Source: Flavobacterium sp. NRK F7
GTDB taxonomy: Bacteria; Bacteroidota; Bacteroidia; Flavobacteriales; Flavobacteriaceae
Reading direction: 5' to 3'
NCBI RefSeq assembly: GCF_024054195.1
Contig: NZ_JAMXLB010000001.1
Span: forward strand, 2,980,129 to 3,044,128
Length of the DNA stretch: 64,000 nucleotides
Shown: piece by piece, positions 1 through 9,785 of the stretch
How the letters are laid out: the number at the start of each line of letters is the position of its first letter
Numbering within the stretch: position 1 is the stretch's first letter
The notes under the pieces: generated by a model
Databases searched by the model: none
What the model was told of the DNA's origin: nothing
What the model saw: the letters and a program-made list of their open reading frames with translations, nothing else
Translations under genes and position numbers: made by a program

Positions 1-41
1 TTTTTTTTATAATAAACTAAATTGTGTACTTTCTATCCTTA

Positions 42-722
42 TTACTTATTTTTTTTCTCCTCAATTGGTTTAATATATTCAATGGTAAATTTAGCAGCAA
101 CACCCGTATTCAAACTCCAATCATTATTGGTTAATAAGTTTCCATTACCATCATAAATGGCAAAATTAGCGGTATTTGGTCCAGCAAGACCTTGATTTAA
201 AGCCAATATGTCTAAATAATTATCACCTTCTCTTAAATCCACATAGGTTGTTTTATAACTAGTATCTAGAAGTAAACTGGTAACAACCGTGATATTGTTT
301 ACTAAAATTTGGACTTTGTCTCCATCAGGGTCAGCATAGTCTCGTGTCATAATTTTTATAATAGGCGTAGAAACTTTGTACTTTCCAAAAAAAACATCTT
401 CCCAATTTCCTTCTTTGGCTATTTCTTTATTGAGTTTATCTCTAATTTCATCTCCTGGATTGATAAATTTCTTATCATTATTTAATTCTAACACACTTTT
501 CTTAGGTGTTGTGTTATTTAAATCAGAGTATTTTTTTAAATAATTATCATCTTTATCTAAAATACTTTTATACTGTAAAGAAGGTAATGATGAAGGTGAG
601 GTACTAGAAGGGTTTGAATCAAAAGGATTATTAAGTTGTAAATTAAACGCTTGTTTCTTCTTATCAACTTGCGCCTGTAAGCTGAGAGAAAATAAGACAC
701 ATACTATTACTAACTTTTTCAT
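42..722 (-). CDS. Secreted hypothetical protein
   Basis: I do not recognise the family. From the ATG at 722 the protein begins with a typical signal peptide (MKKLVIVCVLFSLSLQAQ, cleavage after AQ). An upstream ATG at 743 would add seven residues before it and is less likely. The mature part (about 207 residues) starts with a low-complexity Asn/Ser/Pro stretch. Its C-terminal half contains DPDGDKVQILVNN and a predicted all-beta region rich in Asp, Gly and Asn, ending in a Lys/Glu-rich tail. No T9SS sorting domain is visible. It is transcribed away from the TonB receptor at 852. Export to the periplasm or surface is inferred from the signal peptide; the function is unknown. Confidence 0.75.
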   Translation of the reverse strand: MKKLVIVCVLFSLSLQAQVDKKKQAFNLQLNNPFDSNPSSTSPSSLPSLQYKSILDKDDNYLKKYSDLNNTTPKKSVLELNNDKKFINPGDEIRDKLNKEIAKEGNWEDVFFGKYKVSTPIIKIMTRDYADPDGDKVQILVNNITVVTSLLLDTSYKTTYVDLREGDNYLDILALNQGLAGPNTANFAIYDGNGNLLTNNDWSLNTGVAAKFTIEYIKPIEEKKNK

Positions 723-851
723 CACAAAATTCTTTTTCAACAAACGTATTATTTACAAACTAATTTAGCATGACAATTAACCATACATTAACAGATTTTA
801 TACTAAAAGTACAAAAAAAAATATTCAATTTTGTAAAACAAAAATCATACC

Positions 852-3230
852 ATGGGCAAATCTATGAAATTAGTTTTACTATTTTTCTCCTTCTTCTTTT
901 TTAATAGTGTTTCTTCACAAGAAAAATTTTCCTTAAACGGCACCGTTTCAGACATAAGTACCAATGAAACATTAATAGGTGTTACTGTAATTATTGAAGA
1001 ATTAAAAACAGGAACAACAACCAACGAATATGGTTTTTATTCTATTACGCTTCCCAAAGGAAATTATACGGTTCGCTACACCTATATCGGTTTTCAAGAC
1101 ATCGTTGAACAAATTAACTTAACAGAAAACATTCGTAAAAATATAAGTCTTAAAGAAACGGACTATCAATTAGATGAAATTATAGTTTCGGAAAACATTG
1201 AAAAACCGAATATAGAAAAACCAGAAATGAGTGTGAACAAAATTTCGGTAAATACAATTAAAAAACTACCCGTAGTACTTGGGGAAACCGATATCTTAAA
1301 ATCCATTTTAACATTACCAGGTGTAACCAATGCTGGTGAAGGACAATCGGGTTTTAATGTGAGAGGTGGTGCTGCCGATCAAAATCTAATTTTATTAGAT
1401 GAAGCTACAATTTATAATTCGTCACACTTATTTGGTTTCTTTTCTGTTTTTAATGCCGATGCGATAAAAGATTTAAAATTATATAAAGGCGGAGTTCCTG
1501 CTCGATTTGGTGGACGAGTGGCTTCCGTTTTAGATATCTATCAAAAAGATGGTAACAGTACTGGTTTTCATGTTAATGGTGGAATTGGGCTTATCTCCAG
1601 TAGAATCTTAGCGGAAGGTCCCATTGTAAAAGATAAAGGTTCGTTTTTAGTAGCAGGCAGAAGTTCATATGCACATTTATTCTTAAAACTAACGGATAAT
1701 GAGAATTCTGCTTATTTCTATGATTTGAATACGAAATTAAGTTACAAACTAAACGATAATAATAATTTATACCTATCTGGTTATTTTGGAAGAGACGTTT
1801 TTAGTCTAAACAAAAGCTTTGTAAACACCTATGGTAACTCGGTGTTAAATTTACGTTGGAACCACTTATATAACGATAAATTATTTTCAAATCTATCTCT
1901 TATATATAGTGATTATTATTACGGATTAACTCTAGATTTTGTAGGATTTAATTGGGATAGTGGCATTAAAAATTACAATATAAAATATGATTTCAAACAT
2001 TATTTAAACGATAAGACAAAAATGACGTATGGTTTAAATGCAGTATATTATGATTTCAATCCAGGCAAAATTGAACCCAATAATGACGAATCTTCTATAA
2101 ATCCAGATCAATTAGATAAAAAATATGCCTTTGAACCTGCTTTTTATATCGATGCTGAACAAAAGCTTTCAGAAAAATTTTCTATTAATTATGGCTTGAG
2201 ATATAGTCTTTTCTATCGTTTAGGCTCACAAGAAATAAATGTATACGCAAATAATGAAGCAGTTTCCTATGATAATGAGTTAAAAATATATGAAAAAGCA
2301 ACTCCAATAGGCACTAAAAAATATGGCACTAATGAAGTGATTGCCAATTTTAGCAATTTAGAACCTCGTTTTTCTATGGCTTACATTATTAACAAAGAGC
2401 AATCGGTTAAGGCCAGTTATAATCGAATGACACAGTATTTACATCTTATTTCCAATACACAATCTCCTACTCCTCTAGATGTTTGGGCTCCAAGTGATGC
2501 TTTTTTAAAACCTCAAATTTTGGATCAATTTGCCATTGGTTACCAAAAAAACACAAAAAACGGCAAATACTCTTTTGAAGTTGAATCCTTCTATAAATAT
2601 GTAAAAAATCGTTTAGACTATATTGATGGAGCTGATTTAATAGCTAATAATGCGATTGAACAAGTGGTTTTAGCGGGAAAATCAAGAGCATACGGTTTGG
2701 AAATTTTAGCTCGAAAAAATGAAGGTAAGTTAAACGGATGGATTTCTTACACCCTTTCAAGATCGGAGCAAAAAACGCAAGGACGCACTGCTGAAGAAAC
2801 GGGAATCAATAATGGAAATTGGTACAAGACTGGTTGGGACAAAACGCACAATTTATCTGTTACGGGTGTATATGAATTAAATGAAAAATGGAGTTTTGGA
2901 AGCATTTTTTCTTTACAAACTGGACAACCTGTAACCTATCCTAACGGACAATATATATATCAAGGAATTTCAGTACCTAGTTATGGCGCAAGAAATGCGA
3001 ATAATCTACCTGCTTATCATCGCTTAGATATTTCTGCAACCTTAACGCCTAGAAATAATGCGAATAAAAAATGGAAAGGAGAATGGGTATTTGGTATTTA
3101 CAATGTATATAGCAGAAAAAATGCCGCCTCCATTAGTTTTAGACAAAATGCAGATTCAGGAAATAATGAAGCGGTTCGCTTATCTATATTCGGGATTGTA
3201 CCGAGTGTAACATATAATTTTAAATTTTAA
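852..3230 (+). CDS. TonB-dependent outer-membrane receptor with carboxypeptidase-like N-terminal domain
   Basis: Outer-membrane TonB-gated transporter. A signal peptide (ending SVSSQ) is followed by a carboxypeptidase-regulatory-like beta-sandwich at about residues 27-115 (GTVSDISTNETLIGVTV, then NEYGFYSITLPKGNYTV). A plug domain follows at about 120-235, with GQSGFNVRGGAADQNLILLD and the typical YKGGVPARFGGRVASVLD end. The rest is a beta-barrel to the C-terminal FKF. The 792-residue length is normal for this receptor class. ATG 864 is an alternative start. Four bases separate it from the DUF4249 lipoprotein gene, a pairing common in Bacteroidota. The two probably form an uptake or surface complex, but the substrate cannot be read from the sequence. 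Confidence 0.92.
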   Translation: MGKSMKLVLLFFSFFFFNSVSSQEKFSLNGTVSDISTNETLIGVTVIIEELKTGTTTNEYGFYSITLPKGNYTVRYTYIGFQDIVEQINLTENIRKNISLKETDYQLDEIIVSENIEKPNIEKPEMSVNKISVNTIKKLPVVLGETDILKSILTLPGVTNAGEGQSGFNVRGGAADQNLILLDEATIYNSSHLFGFFSVFNADAIKDLKLYKGGVPARFGGRVASVLDIYQKDGNSTGFHVNGGIGLISSRILAEGPIVKDKGSFLVAGRSSYAHLFLKLTDNENSAYFYDLNTKLSYKLNDNNNLYLSGYFGRDVFSLNKSFVNTYGNSVLNLRWNHLYNDKLFSNLSLIYSDYYYGLTLDFVGFNWDSGIKNYNIKYDFKHYLNDKTKMTYGLNAVYYDFNPGKIEPNNDESSINPDQLDKKYAFEPAFYIDAEQKLSEKFSINYGLRYSLFYRLGSQEINVYANNEAVSYDNELKIYEKATPIGTKKYGTNEVIANFSNLEPRFSMAYIINKEQSVKASYNRMTQYLHLISNTQSPTPLDVWAPSDAFLKPQILDQFAIGYQKNTKNGKYSFEVESFYKYVKNRLDYIDGADLIANNAIEQVVLAGKSRAYGLEILARKNEGKLNGWISYTLSRSEQKTQGRTAEETGINNGNWYKTGWDKTHNLSVTGVYELNEKWSFGSIFSLQTGQPVTYPNGQYIYQGISVPSYGARNANNLPAYHRLDISATLTPRNNANKKWKGEWVFGIYNVYSRKNAASISFRQNADSGNNEAVRLSIFGIVPSVTYNFKF

Positions 3231-3234
3231 AAAC

Positions 3235-4059
3235 ATGGTACGAATTATTCTAAAATTATCACTTCTACTTATAACTTTAGTATCGATGCTTTCTTGTGAA
3301 GATGTAGTTGATATTGATTTAGATACGGCAGCACCAAAATTAGTAATTGATGCCTCAATTAAATGGCAAAAAGGAACTGCAGGAAACGAACAAATCATTC
3401 GATTGTCCACTACTGGGGATTTTTACCAAAATGGAACTCCAATAGCTTCAGGTGCCACTGTTTTTATAACCCAGGGTAGTGAAACCTATACTTTTGTTGA
3501 AAATATAGGGACAAATACTTATACCTGCTCTAATTTCAATCCTATTTTAAATGAAACCTATACGCTAACTGTAATTTATAAGGGTGAAACCTATATTGGT
3601 ACAGAAACTTTATATCCAACACCAGATATTGACAATATTGAACAAACCGTTACTACAGGTTTTGGAGGAGAAGAAAACACACAAGTAAAATTCTTTTTTC
3701 AAGATGATGGATCACAAGATAATTTCTATCTAATTGGTTTTAAAAATAGTCTCGTTGCCTTTCCAGAATATGGTGTTGTAGATGACGAATTTTTTCAAGG
3801 AAATCAAATGTTTGGACTTTATATAGACGAATTAGAAACCAATGATCAATTGCTTTTATCACTACAAGGTGTATCCTCAAGATATGCCAATTATATGGAT
3901 AAATTATTAAATATTGCAGGTACAGACGGAGGTAATCCCTTTACTACAGCTCCAGCAACTTTAAGAGGAAATATGGTCAATCAAACCAATCCAAATAATT
4001 TCCCGTATGGCTATTTTAGTTTAGGTGAAGTAGATATAGAAAATTATACCATTCAATAA
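3235..4059 (+). CDS. DUF4249 family lipoprotein
   Basis: The protein starts with a lipoprotein signal peptide whose lipobox is MLSC at about residue 21, followed by EDVVDIDLDTAAPKLVIDA, the standard opening of DUF4249 proteins. The body is beta-rich, and the end (NNFPYGYFSLGEVDIENYTI) also matches the family. DUF4249 genes in Bacteroidota usually lie directly downstream of a TonB-dependent receptor, as here with four bases between them. It is therefore likely the lipoprotein partner of that receptor at the outer membrane. Its biochemical function is unknown, and the length (274 residues) is within the family range. Confidence 0.88.
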   Translation: MVRIILKLSLLLITLVSMLSCEDVVDIDLDTAAPKLVIDASIKWQKGTAGNEQIIRLSTTGDFYQNGTPIASGATVFITQGSETYTFVENIGTNTYTCSNFNPILNETYTLTVIYKGETYIGTETLYPTPDIDNIEQTVTTGFGGEENTQVKFFFQDDGSQDNFYLIGFKNSLVAFPEYGVVDDEFFQGNQMFGLYIDELETNDQLLLSLQGVSSRYANYMDKLLNIAGTDGGNPFTTAPATLRGNMVNQTNPNNFPYGYFSLGEVDIENYTIQ

Positions 4060-4101
4060 AAGATCATTTCTTATATTCGTACTTTAATATAAACCCATTT
4101 T

Positions 4102-4764
4102 ATGTCCTCACACCATATTGTTAGAGATGATCAAGAACCTGCATTAATCATTGCAAATGGTGCTTCTTGTAGTGAAGAATTGTTAGGACAATTACTAGAA
4201 TGGTCTCCTTTGGTAATTGTATTAGATTCAGCCATTGATCGTGTATTGGAATTAGGGATAAAAGTAGATATTCTATTAGGTGATTTCGATCGTGATTTTA
4301 ATGCTGAATATTATAAAGAAAGTCAATATCCTATTGAAATTATTCACACGCCCAATCAAGACAAAACTGATTTGGAAAAAGCATTTGATTATTTAATTGA
4401 ACGAGGTATTCCAGCTGTTAATGTAGTTTGGGCAACCGGAAAAAGAGCGGATCATACCATTACGAATGTTACAAATATTGTGCGCTTTAGAAATACATTA
4501 AAAATTGTAATTTTAGACGACCATTCCAAAATTTTCTTACTTCCAAATAAGTTCGAAAAGTGGTACCCAAAAAACACACCACTATCATTAATTCCTATAG
4601 GTGAAGTTTCTGGAATTTCATCTAAAAATTTATTTTATCCCTTACAAAATGACACTTTAACGATTGGATACCGAACGGGAAGTAGCAATCATGTTAGCGA
4701 AGATGGTATTGTAATCATAGAACATCTAAAAGGAGATTTATTATTAATGGAATGTTGGGATTAA
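4102..4764 (+). CDS. Thiamine diphosphokinase (thiamine pyrophosphokinase)
   Basis: This enzyme transfers pyrophosphate from ATP to thiamine, giving thiamine diphosphate in the cytoplasm. The family hallmarks are visible: ALIIANGASC near residue 20, VLDSAIDRVLELG, the DILLGDFD motif around residue 60, then HTPNQDKTDLEKAFDYLIERG with the catalytic Asp-Lys-Thr-Asp core, and WATGKRADHTITN. The C-terminal part is a beta domain ending near GSSNHVSEDGIVII, where substrate binds. No signal peptide is present. The length of 220 residues is normal. It stands alone between the DUF4249 gene and a convergent peptidase gene, with no other thiamine gene nearby and no THI-box visible upstream. Confidence 0.9.
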   Translation: MSSHHIVRDDQEPALIIANGASCSEELLGQLLEWSPLVIVLDSAIDRVLELGIKVDILLGDFDRDFNAEYYKESQYPIEIIHTPNQDKTDLEKAFDYLIERGIPAVNVVWATGKRADHTITNVTNIVRFRNTLKIVILDDHSKIFLLPNKFEKWYPKNTPLSLIPIGEVSGISSKNLFYPLQNDTLTIGYRTGSSNHVSEDGIVIIEHLKGDLLLMECWD

Positions 4765-4791
4765 AACTTTTAGAAATAATCCCAAAAATCA

Positions 4792-5970
4792 TTACTCAAT
4801 AATTATTTTCTTTCTTATTGTTGCTCCTTCAAAAGATAATTGCACCAAATAAATACCTCTGTTTAAATGACTTATATTTATATTTACAAGTTGTTTAGGC
4901 GACTGAATCAAATTATTAAAAACTTTTTTTCCATATACATCCAAAATTTCAATTTCATATTCCTTTGCAGGTAATATCCCAAAATCAATATATAAATTAT
5001 CTTTTACAGGATTTGGAAAAAAACGAATAGAAGCAATATTAGTAAAAGCAGTCTCATCTAAGGTTGTTGCTGCAACTGCAAAATGCATCATAGCTCCTGT
5101 AGCAGCTTTGGCAACATTATAATTATATACAGGATCCATATTGATTAACAAATCGGTAGCAGAATGTTTATGAGAAGTTTCATTCGTTTCAAAAAAACCA
5201 GTAATCACTTCATTATTATCTTCAAAAGGCATATAATCTGATGCATATGCATAGGATAAATAAGTATTTAAAGGAGAATATAATCCTACACATGTTATCA
5301 ATTCGTTAGTAATGGTATTTGATGCTGCATTATTGGTGGTTGGCGTACCTGTATCTCTTTCACAAGTAATGGTATTATTCGTCATTCCTGCCACTCCTCC
5401 TACTTCATCTAAATTAAAAACCAATTTGATATCTAATTTAGGATTGGTTGCATTAACAACAGCATTTACATAATGTTGACTACCTACTAATCCATCTTCT
5501 TCTCCACTAAAATTGATAAATTTGATGGAATATTCTGTTGGTATATTTTGAAGTAATCGAGCTACTTCCAATATAGTCGCAATACCACTTCCATTATCAT
5601 TTGTTCCAGTACCAACAATAGAATCGTAATGACCACAAATAATAACAAAAGTATTCGGATAAAGAGTTCCTACTTTTGTCACAACAAGATTTTTACACGT
5701 ATAACCTCCATTAATAAAGGTATCTTCCTGAAATTGTGCATTTGTATAGCCAAATCCTAAGTATTTATTTCGTAACCAATTGTAAGTGTCTTCCAACGGT
5801 TGCGTTCCTCTTCTTTTCACTCCTAAATTCTCAAATTCGGTTAAATAAGTCGTAATATTAGTTTGAGAAACTTGATTGGAAACATCAGCATAATATTGAA
5901 TATAAGACTGTGATGAGGCCATACTAGCAAGAAAGAATCCTGCTATTAAAAAGATAGATTTAATTTTCAT
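4792..5970 (-). CDS. Secreted M28 family zinc aminopeptidase with T9SS type A sorting domain
   Basis: Secreted metallopeptidase. After a signal peptide (to about residue 20) the M28 fold carries its zinc ligands in order: HYDS near residue 115, TNDNGSG shortly after, and GEEDGLVGSQHYV with the catalytic Glu. Further ligands lie in the LDEVGG region and near the SHKHSATD stretch. The last 75 residues form a T9SS type A sorting domain (FFPNPVKDNLYIDF, then the ISHLNRGIYLVQL segment and a basic end). The product is therefore expected to pass the outer membrane by type IX secretion. It converges with the thiamine diphosphokinase gene. The natural peptide substrate is unknown. Confidence 0.9.
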   Translation of the reverse strand: MKIKSIFLIAGFFLASMASSQSYIQYYADVSNQVSQTNITTYLTEFENLGVKRRGTQPLEDTYNWLRNKYLGFGYTNAQFQEDTFINGGYTCKNLVVTKVGTLYPNTFVIICGHYDSIVGTGTNDNGSGIATILEVARLLQNIPTEYSIKFINFSGEEDGLVGSQHYVNAVVNATNPKLDIKLVFNLDEVGGVAGMTNNTITCERDTGTPTTNNAASNTITNELITCVGLYSPLNTYLSYAYASDYMPFEDNNEVITGFFETNETSHKHSATDLLINMDPVYNYNVAKAATGAMMHFAVAATTLDETAFTNIASIRFFPNPVKDNLYIDFGILPAKEYEIEILDVYGKKVFNNLIQSPKQLVNINISHLNRGIYLVQLSFEGATIRKKIIIE

Positions 5971-6048
5971 GTTTTGTTTATGTTTGTAAAAACAATAATA
6001 CTAAAATAGTAGAAATTATACAATGAAAAATACATTTACAACGTATTT

Positions 6049-6630
6049 CTATGGATTAATAACATCTACCGCTTGATAAAATCGTTTGGTATAATGAGAA
6101 GAATTTAATTCACTAATGGTCACTTTCATTGCCTTTCCTGAAGAAGCATGAATAAATTTAGAATTTTTTCCATTTGCTTCACACACGATACCTACATGAC
6201 CAATTGAAGTACTATCTTGATATCCTGTAAAAACCAAAACATCACCTAAAGCAATGTCTTCGATTGAAATTGGTTTTCCAAAATCTTTAAAACCACTTGA
6301 ACTTCTGGGTACTTGAATGTCAAAATTTTTAAAAACATAATTCACAAACCCAGAACAATCAAAACCTTTTTTGGGATCTTGGGAAGAATATACATAAGGT
6401 ACATCTATAAAGGTTTTGGCAAAATTAACCAAAGCTTCTCGACTGGTTTCCTGACTAAGTTCCTCTTCTATAGTTTCCTCTTTGGGAGATACTATTTTCG
6501 TTTTATCCTCTTCAATTACAAAAGTTACTGTTTTTGGTTTTGATTCCTCTACCCAATCTTTTTCCTTATTTTCAAAACATTGAAAACTCAACAAAATAGA
6601 GGCTATTACGACTAAAAAATTCAATTTCAT
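6049..6630 (-). CDS. NlpC/P60 (C40) peptidoglycan endopeptidase lipoprotein
   Basis: A cell-wall hydrolase predicted to cut peptide stems. I chose the ATG at 6630 because it gives a compact lipoprotein signal ending in LLSFQC; in-frame ATG 6639 and TTG 6651 lie upstream. A Lys/Glu-rich linker of about 50 residues follows. The C40 domain then shows the catalytic Cys in GFDCSGFVNYVF, the His in SIGHVGIVCE, and a third polar residue near KFIHASS. The gene stands alone, divergent from uvrB, with about 140 bases between them. It is probably anchored in the periplasmic face of an outer or inner membrane and helps in wall turnover. Confidence 0.88.
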   Translation of the reverse strand: MKLNFLVVIASILLSFQCFENKEKDWVEESKPKTVTFVIEEDKTKIVSPKEETIEEELSQETSREALVNFAKTFIDVPYVYSSQDPKKGFDCSGFVNYVFKNFDIQVPRSSSGFKDFGKPISIEDIALGDVLVFTGYQDSTSIGHVGIVCEANGKNSKFIHASSGKAMKVTISELNSSHYTKRFYQAVDVINP

Positions 6631-6711
6631 GGCATTCATTTTTGGATACAATCAAAAATAACGATTTCAAATTTGAATTTTGTTAAAATAAAATAAAAGC
6701 ATACAATTCAT

Positions 6712-6719
6712 TATCTTTG
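6712..6719 (+). promoter_or_regulatory. Predicted -7 promoter element for uvrB
   Basis: TATCTTTG is a perfect match to the Bacteroidota -7 consensus TAnnTTTG. It lies in the divergent intergenic region 73 bases before the uvrB ATG. A -33 TTTG-like match exists at 6678-6682, but its spacing is longer than usual. Confidence 0.45.
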
Positions 6720-6791
6720 TTATTAAGATTGTATATAAAAATATTTTTAATTACACTATTTTAGAAAACACCACTGCAAAAAAAAACATAC

Positions 6792-8780
6792 ATGAAATTT
6801 GAAGTCGTATCGGATTATCAACCAACCGGAGATCAACCACAAGCCATTGAAAAATTAGCAAAAGGAATTATCAGTGGAGAAAAATATCAAACCCTTTTAG
6901 GAGTTACCGGTTCGGGAAAAACGTTTACGGTAGCCAATGTCGTTCAAGAAGTACAAAAACCTACCTTAGTTTTGGCACATAATAAAACATTGGCCGCCCA
7001 ATTGTACTCTGAATTCAAACAGTTTTTTCCAAATAATTCCGTCCAATACTTTGTTTCTTACTACGACTATTATCAGCCTGAAGCTTTTATTCCAGTAACA
7101 GGAACCTATATAGAAAAGGATTTGTCTATTAATGAGGAGTTAGAAAAGCTGCGTTTAAGTACTACTTCTGCCCTACTTTCAGGCCGAAGAGACATTATTG
7201 TTATTTCATCCGTTTCTTGTTTGTATGGTATAGGTAACCCTGTGGAATTTCAAAAAAATGTAGTTAGTATTGAAAGGGATCAAGTGATTTCTCGTACCAA
7301 ATTTTTACATCGTTTAGTACAAAGTTTATATGCGCGTACCGAAGGAGAATTTACTCCAGGAACTTTTCGTATTAAAGGAGATATCGTAGAAGTTTTTCCA
7401 AGCTACGCAGACGAACCTTTTCGCATTCATTTTTTTGGAGATGAAATTGAAGAAATTGAATCCTTTGATGCACGTTCGGCTCAGGTGATTGAAAAATATC
7501 AAAAACTGAATATTTATCCTGCAAATATGTTTGTAACTTCTCCAGATGTTTTGCAAAAAGCGATTTGGGAGATTCAACAAGACTTAGTAAAACAAGTCGA
7601 TTATTTTAAAGAAATTGGTAAACACCTTGAAGCCAAACGCTTAGAAGAACGTACTAATTTTGATTTGGAAATGATTCGAGAATTAGGCTATTGTTCTGGA
7701 ATTGAAAATTATTCCAGATATCTAGATGGTCGTGAAGCAGGCACAAGACCATTCTGTTTGCTCGATTACTTTCCAGATGATTATTTAATGGTGGTCGATG
7801 AAAGTCACGTTACTATTTCTCAAGTTCATGCCATGTATGGTGGTGATCGAAGTAGAAAAGAGAATTTAGTCGAATATGGTTTTAGATTACCCGCAGCAAT
7901 GGATAATCGTCCCTTAAAATTTGAAGAGTTTGAAGCGCTTCAAAATCAAGTGGTATATGTTTCTGCAACTCCAGCCGATTATGAATTAGAAAAATCAGAA
8001 GGAATTTATGTGGAGCAAATTATTCGCCCAACGTGATTATTGGATCCCATCATTGAAATTCGCCCCAGCGCTAATCAAATTGATGATTTAATTGAAGAAA
8101 TTCAAGTTCGCTGTGAAATTGACGAACGTGTTTTAGTGACTACTTTAACCAAAAGAATGGCAGAAGAATTAACAAAATACTTAACTAAAGTAGCTATTCG
8201 ATGTCGTTACATTCATTCAGATGTAGACACTCTAGAACGTGTCGAAATTATGCAAGATTTGCGTAAAGGTTTGTTTGATGTATTAATTGGAGTTAATCTA
8301 TTAAGAGAAGGTTTGGATTTGCCAGAAGTTTCATTAGTTGCCATTTTAGATGCTGACAAAGAAGGCTTTTTAAGAAGCCATCGTTCGTTAACTCAAACTG
8401 TAGGTAGAGCGGCTCGTAATGTGAATGGAAAAGCAATCATGTATGCCGATAAAATAACACAAAGCATGAAAAAAACAATTGATGAAACCAATTACAGAAG
8501 AGAAAAGCAGATGAATTATAATAAAGAGCATAATTTGGTTCCAAAAGCGCTAAATAAAAGTTTAGGTAATGCGCTTAGTGGCAATTCCATTTCTACTCAT
8601 TATTATGAAAATTTAGAATATAAAGCGGCTGAATCAGAAAGCGAATACTTATCTAAACCTGAAATTGAAAAGAAAATTCGCGAAAAAAGAAAAGCAATGG
8701 AGAAAGCAGCCAAAGAACTTGATTTTATGCAAGCTGCTAAACTAAGAGATGAAATAAAAGTATTACAAGAAAAAATATAA
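6792..8780 (+). pseudogene. uvrB: uvrB, excinuclease ABC subunit B, interrupted by an in-frame TGA at codon 415
   Basis: UvrB is the DNA-damage verification helicase of nucleotide excision repair, working with UvrA and UvrC. The first part (6792-8036) has the Walker A motif [10 protein letters not shown] near residue 40, the beta-hairpin [11 protein letters not shown], and the helicase DESH box. The frame then meets TGA at 8034-8036 and continues without a shift to 8780. The second part has [35 protein letters not shown] and the C-terminal UVR motif that binds UvrC. Homologues read RPTGLLDP where this reads RPT-stop-LLDP, so one GGA to TGA change explains it. The total length of 662 codons is normal. 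Unless read through, the product lacks helicase motifs V-VI and the UvrC-binding motif. A sequencing error is also possible. Confidence 0.9.
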
Positions 8781-8782
8781 GT

Positions 8783-9241
8783 ATGCTATACAAAAAACTG
8801 TTTTTCATTTTTTTATTTTTAGTTTTCTTTACGAATGCACAAACAACAAATCCAAATTATGATGCTACATTAGCTGAGAAATTAAAAGCCGATGAGTATG
8901 GCATGAAATCCTATGTGTTTGTTGTTCTAAAAACCGGAAGCAATAGCACTACAGACAAAGATTTTATTGCTTCTTGTTTCAAAAGTCATATGGATAACAT
9001 ACGTCAAATGGTAAAAGATAAAAAATTAATCGTCGCTGGTCCTATGAATAAAAACGAGGCAAGCATAAGAGGTATCTTTATTTTAGATGTAGCCACTTTT
9101 GACGAAGCCAATACGCTACTTCAAAATGACAAAGCAATAAAAGAGCAACTATTTACAGTCGAACTTTATAATTGGTATGGCTCAGCAGCTTTATCTGAAT
9201 ACATTGAAATTTCGGACAAAATTTGGAAAATTAAACCTTAA
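8783..9241 (+). CDS. Secreted YCII-related domain protein
   Basis: A 152-residue protein with a signal peptide (to FFTNAQ) and a ferredoxin-like alpha/beta domain of the YciI type. The features are YVFVVLKTGS near residue 45, a helix with SHMDNIRQMV, then KLIVAGPMNKN and IRGIFILDVATFDEANTLL. YciI-like proteins usually occur in the cytoplasm, sometimes in pigment or quinone pathways, so the exported form here has an unknown role. It starts two bases after the uvrB stop, so it is probably cotranscribed with uvrB. The strong motif match gives a fair family call and no specific function. Confidence 0.78.
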   Translation: MLYKKLFFIFLFLVFFTNAQTTNPNYDATLAEKLKADEYGMKSYVFVVLKTGSNSTTDKDFIASCFKSHMDNIRQMVKDKKLIVAGPMNKNEASIRGIFILDVATFDEANTLLQNDKAIKEQLFTVELYNWYGSAALSEYIEISDKIWKIKP

Positions 9242-9245
9242 AATA

Positions 9246-9710
9246 ATGAAAACACAAGAAATTCTTCAGTTAAACGATGAAATAGAAATCATTGAAGCTA
9301 TTGGAAGTATCATTTGGAACAAAAAAGACGAAGACGAAACTCTGACTGAGGGAGAAACGAATTTTGTCTTGATCGACATTTTTGAAGGCGCTATGAATGA
9401 AGGTGGTTTTTCATTCTTTTTTAGCAAAGAAGCTGGTGATTATGCGAAAGAAATAATGACTGCTTATCAAAAAATTGGTGCTCCTAAAACAGCACTGTTA
9501 ATTTCTAAAGCTATCGGTTTGTTTGGGATGAATAAATATCACGAAGTTACTGAACCTAGAGTAAAAAGTATGGCCAAACTGGATGAAAAAGTATTTTCAG
9601 GTTGGGAAGATTTAGATGAACTTTTCTTCAATGAAGAACAAGAAGAAGATGTAGTGGCACTAATTATAAATTACATTAGAAGTAATCCAAACCAATTTAA
9701 TTATCAATAA
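9246..9710 (+). CDS. DUF4375 domain protein
   Basis: A 154-residue cytoplasmic protein. The ATG at 9246 gives MKTQEILQLNDEIEI and leaves four bases after the preceding stop; the earlier in-frame start at 9177 overlaps the upstream gene and is unlikely. The middle part (NEGGFSFFFSKEAGDYAKEI) is the signature of DUF4375/DMP19-like proteins, which have an alpha-helical fold with the NGGF-type segment. The C-terminus is acidic (FNEEQEEDVV). It is the third gene of the likely uvrB operon. The family has no firm biochemical function. Confidence 0.8.
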   Translation: MKTQEILQLNDEIEIIEAIGSIIWNKKDEDETLTEGETNFVLIDIFEGAMNEGGFSFFFSKEAGDYAKEIMTAYQKIGAPKTALLISKAIGLFGMNKYHEVTEPRVKSMAKLDEKVFSGWEDLDELFFNEEQEEDVVALIINYIRSNPNQFNYQ

Positions 9711-9771
9711 AATTTGTTAATAAAATCTTAAAATAAAGAAAAATTGCTAACTCATAAGTAAAATATTTTTC

Positions 9772-9779
9772 TACTTTTG
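9772..9779 (+). promoter_or_regulatory. -7 promoter element of the putative small RNA
   Basis: TACTTTTG matches the TAnnTTTG consensus perfectly and lies about 14 bases before the expected RNA 5' end near 9786. The nearest TTG upstream (9744-9746) is spaced somewhat too far to be an ideal -33 element. Confidence 0.55.
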
Positions 9780-9785
9780 CTTCTA

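Noticed and set aside
8034..8036. TGA as a sense codon (Gly recoding as in SR1/Gracilibacteria)
   Set aside because: Other genes here (for example ending at 42770 and 62875) end in TGA at the expected C-terminus, and no other gene has an internal TGA.
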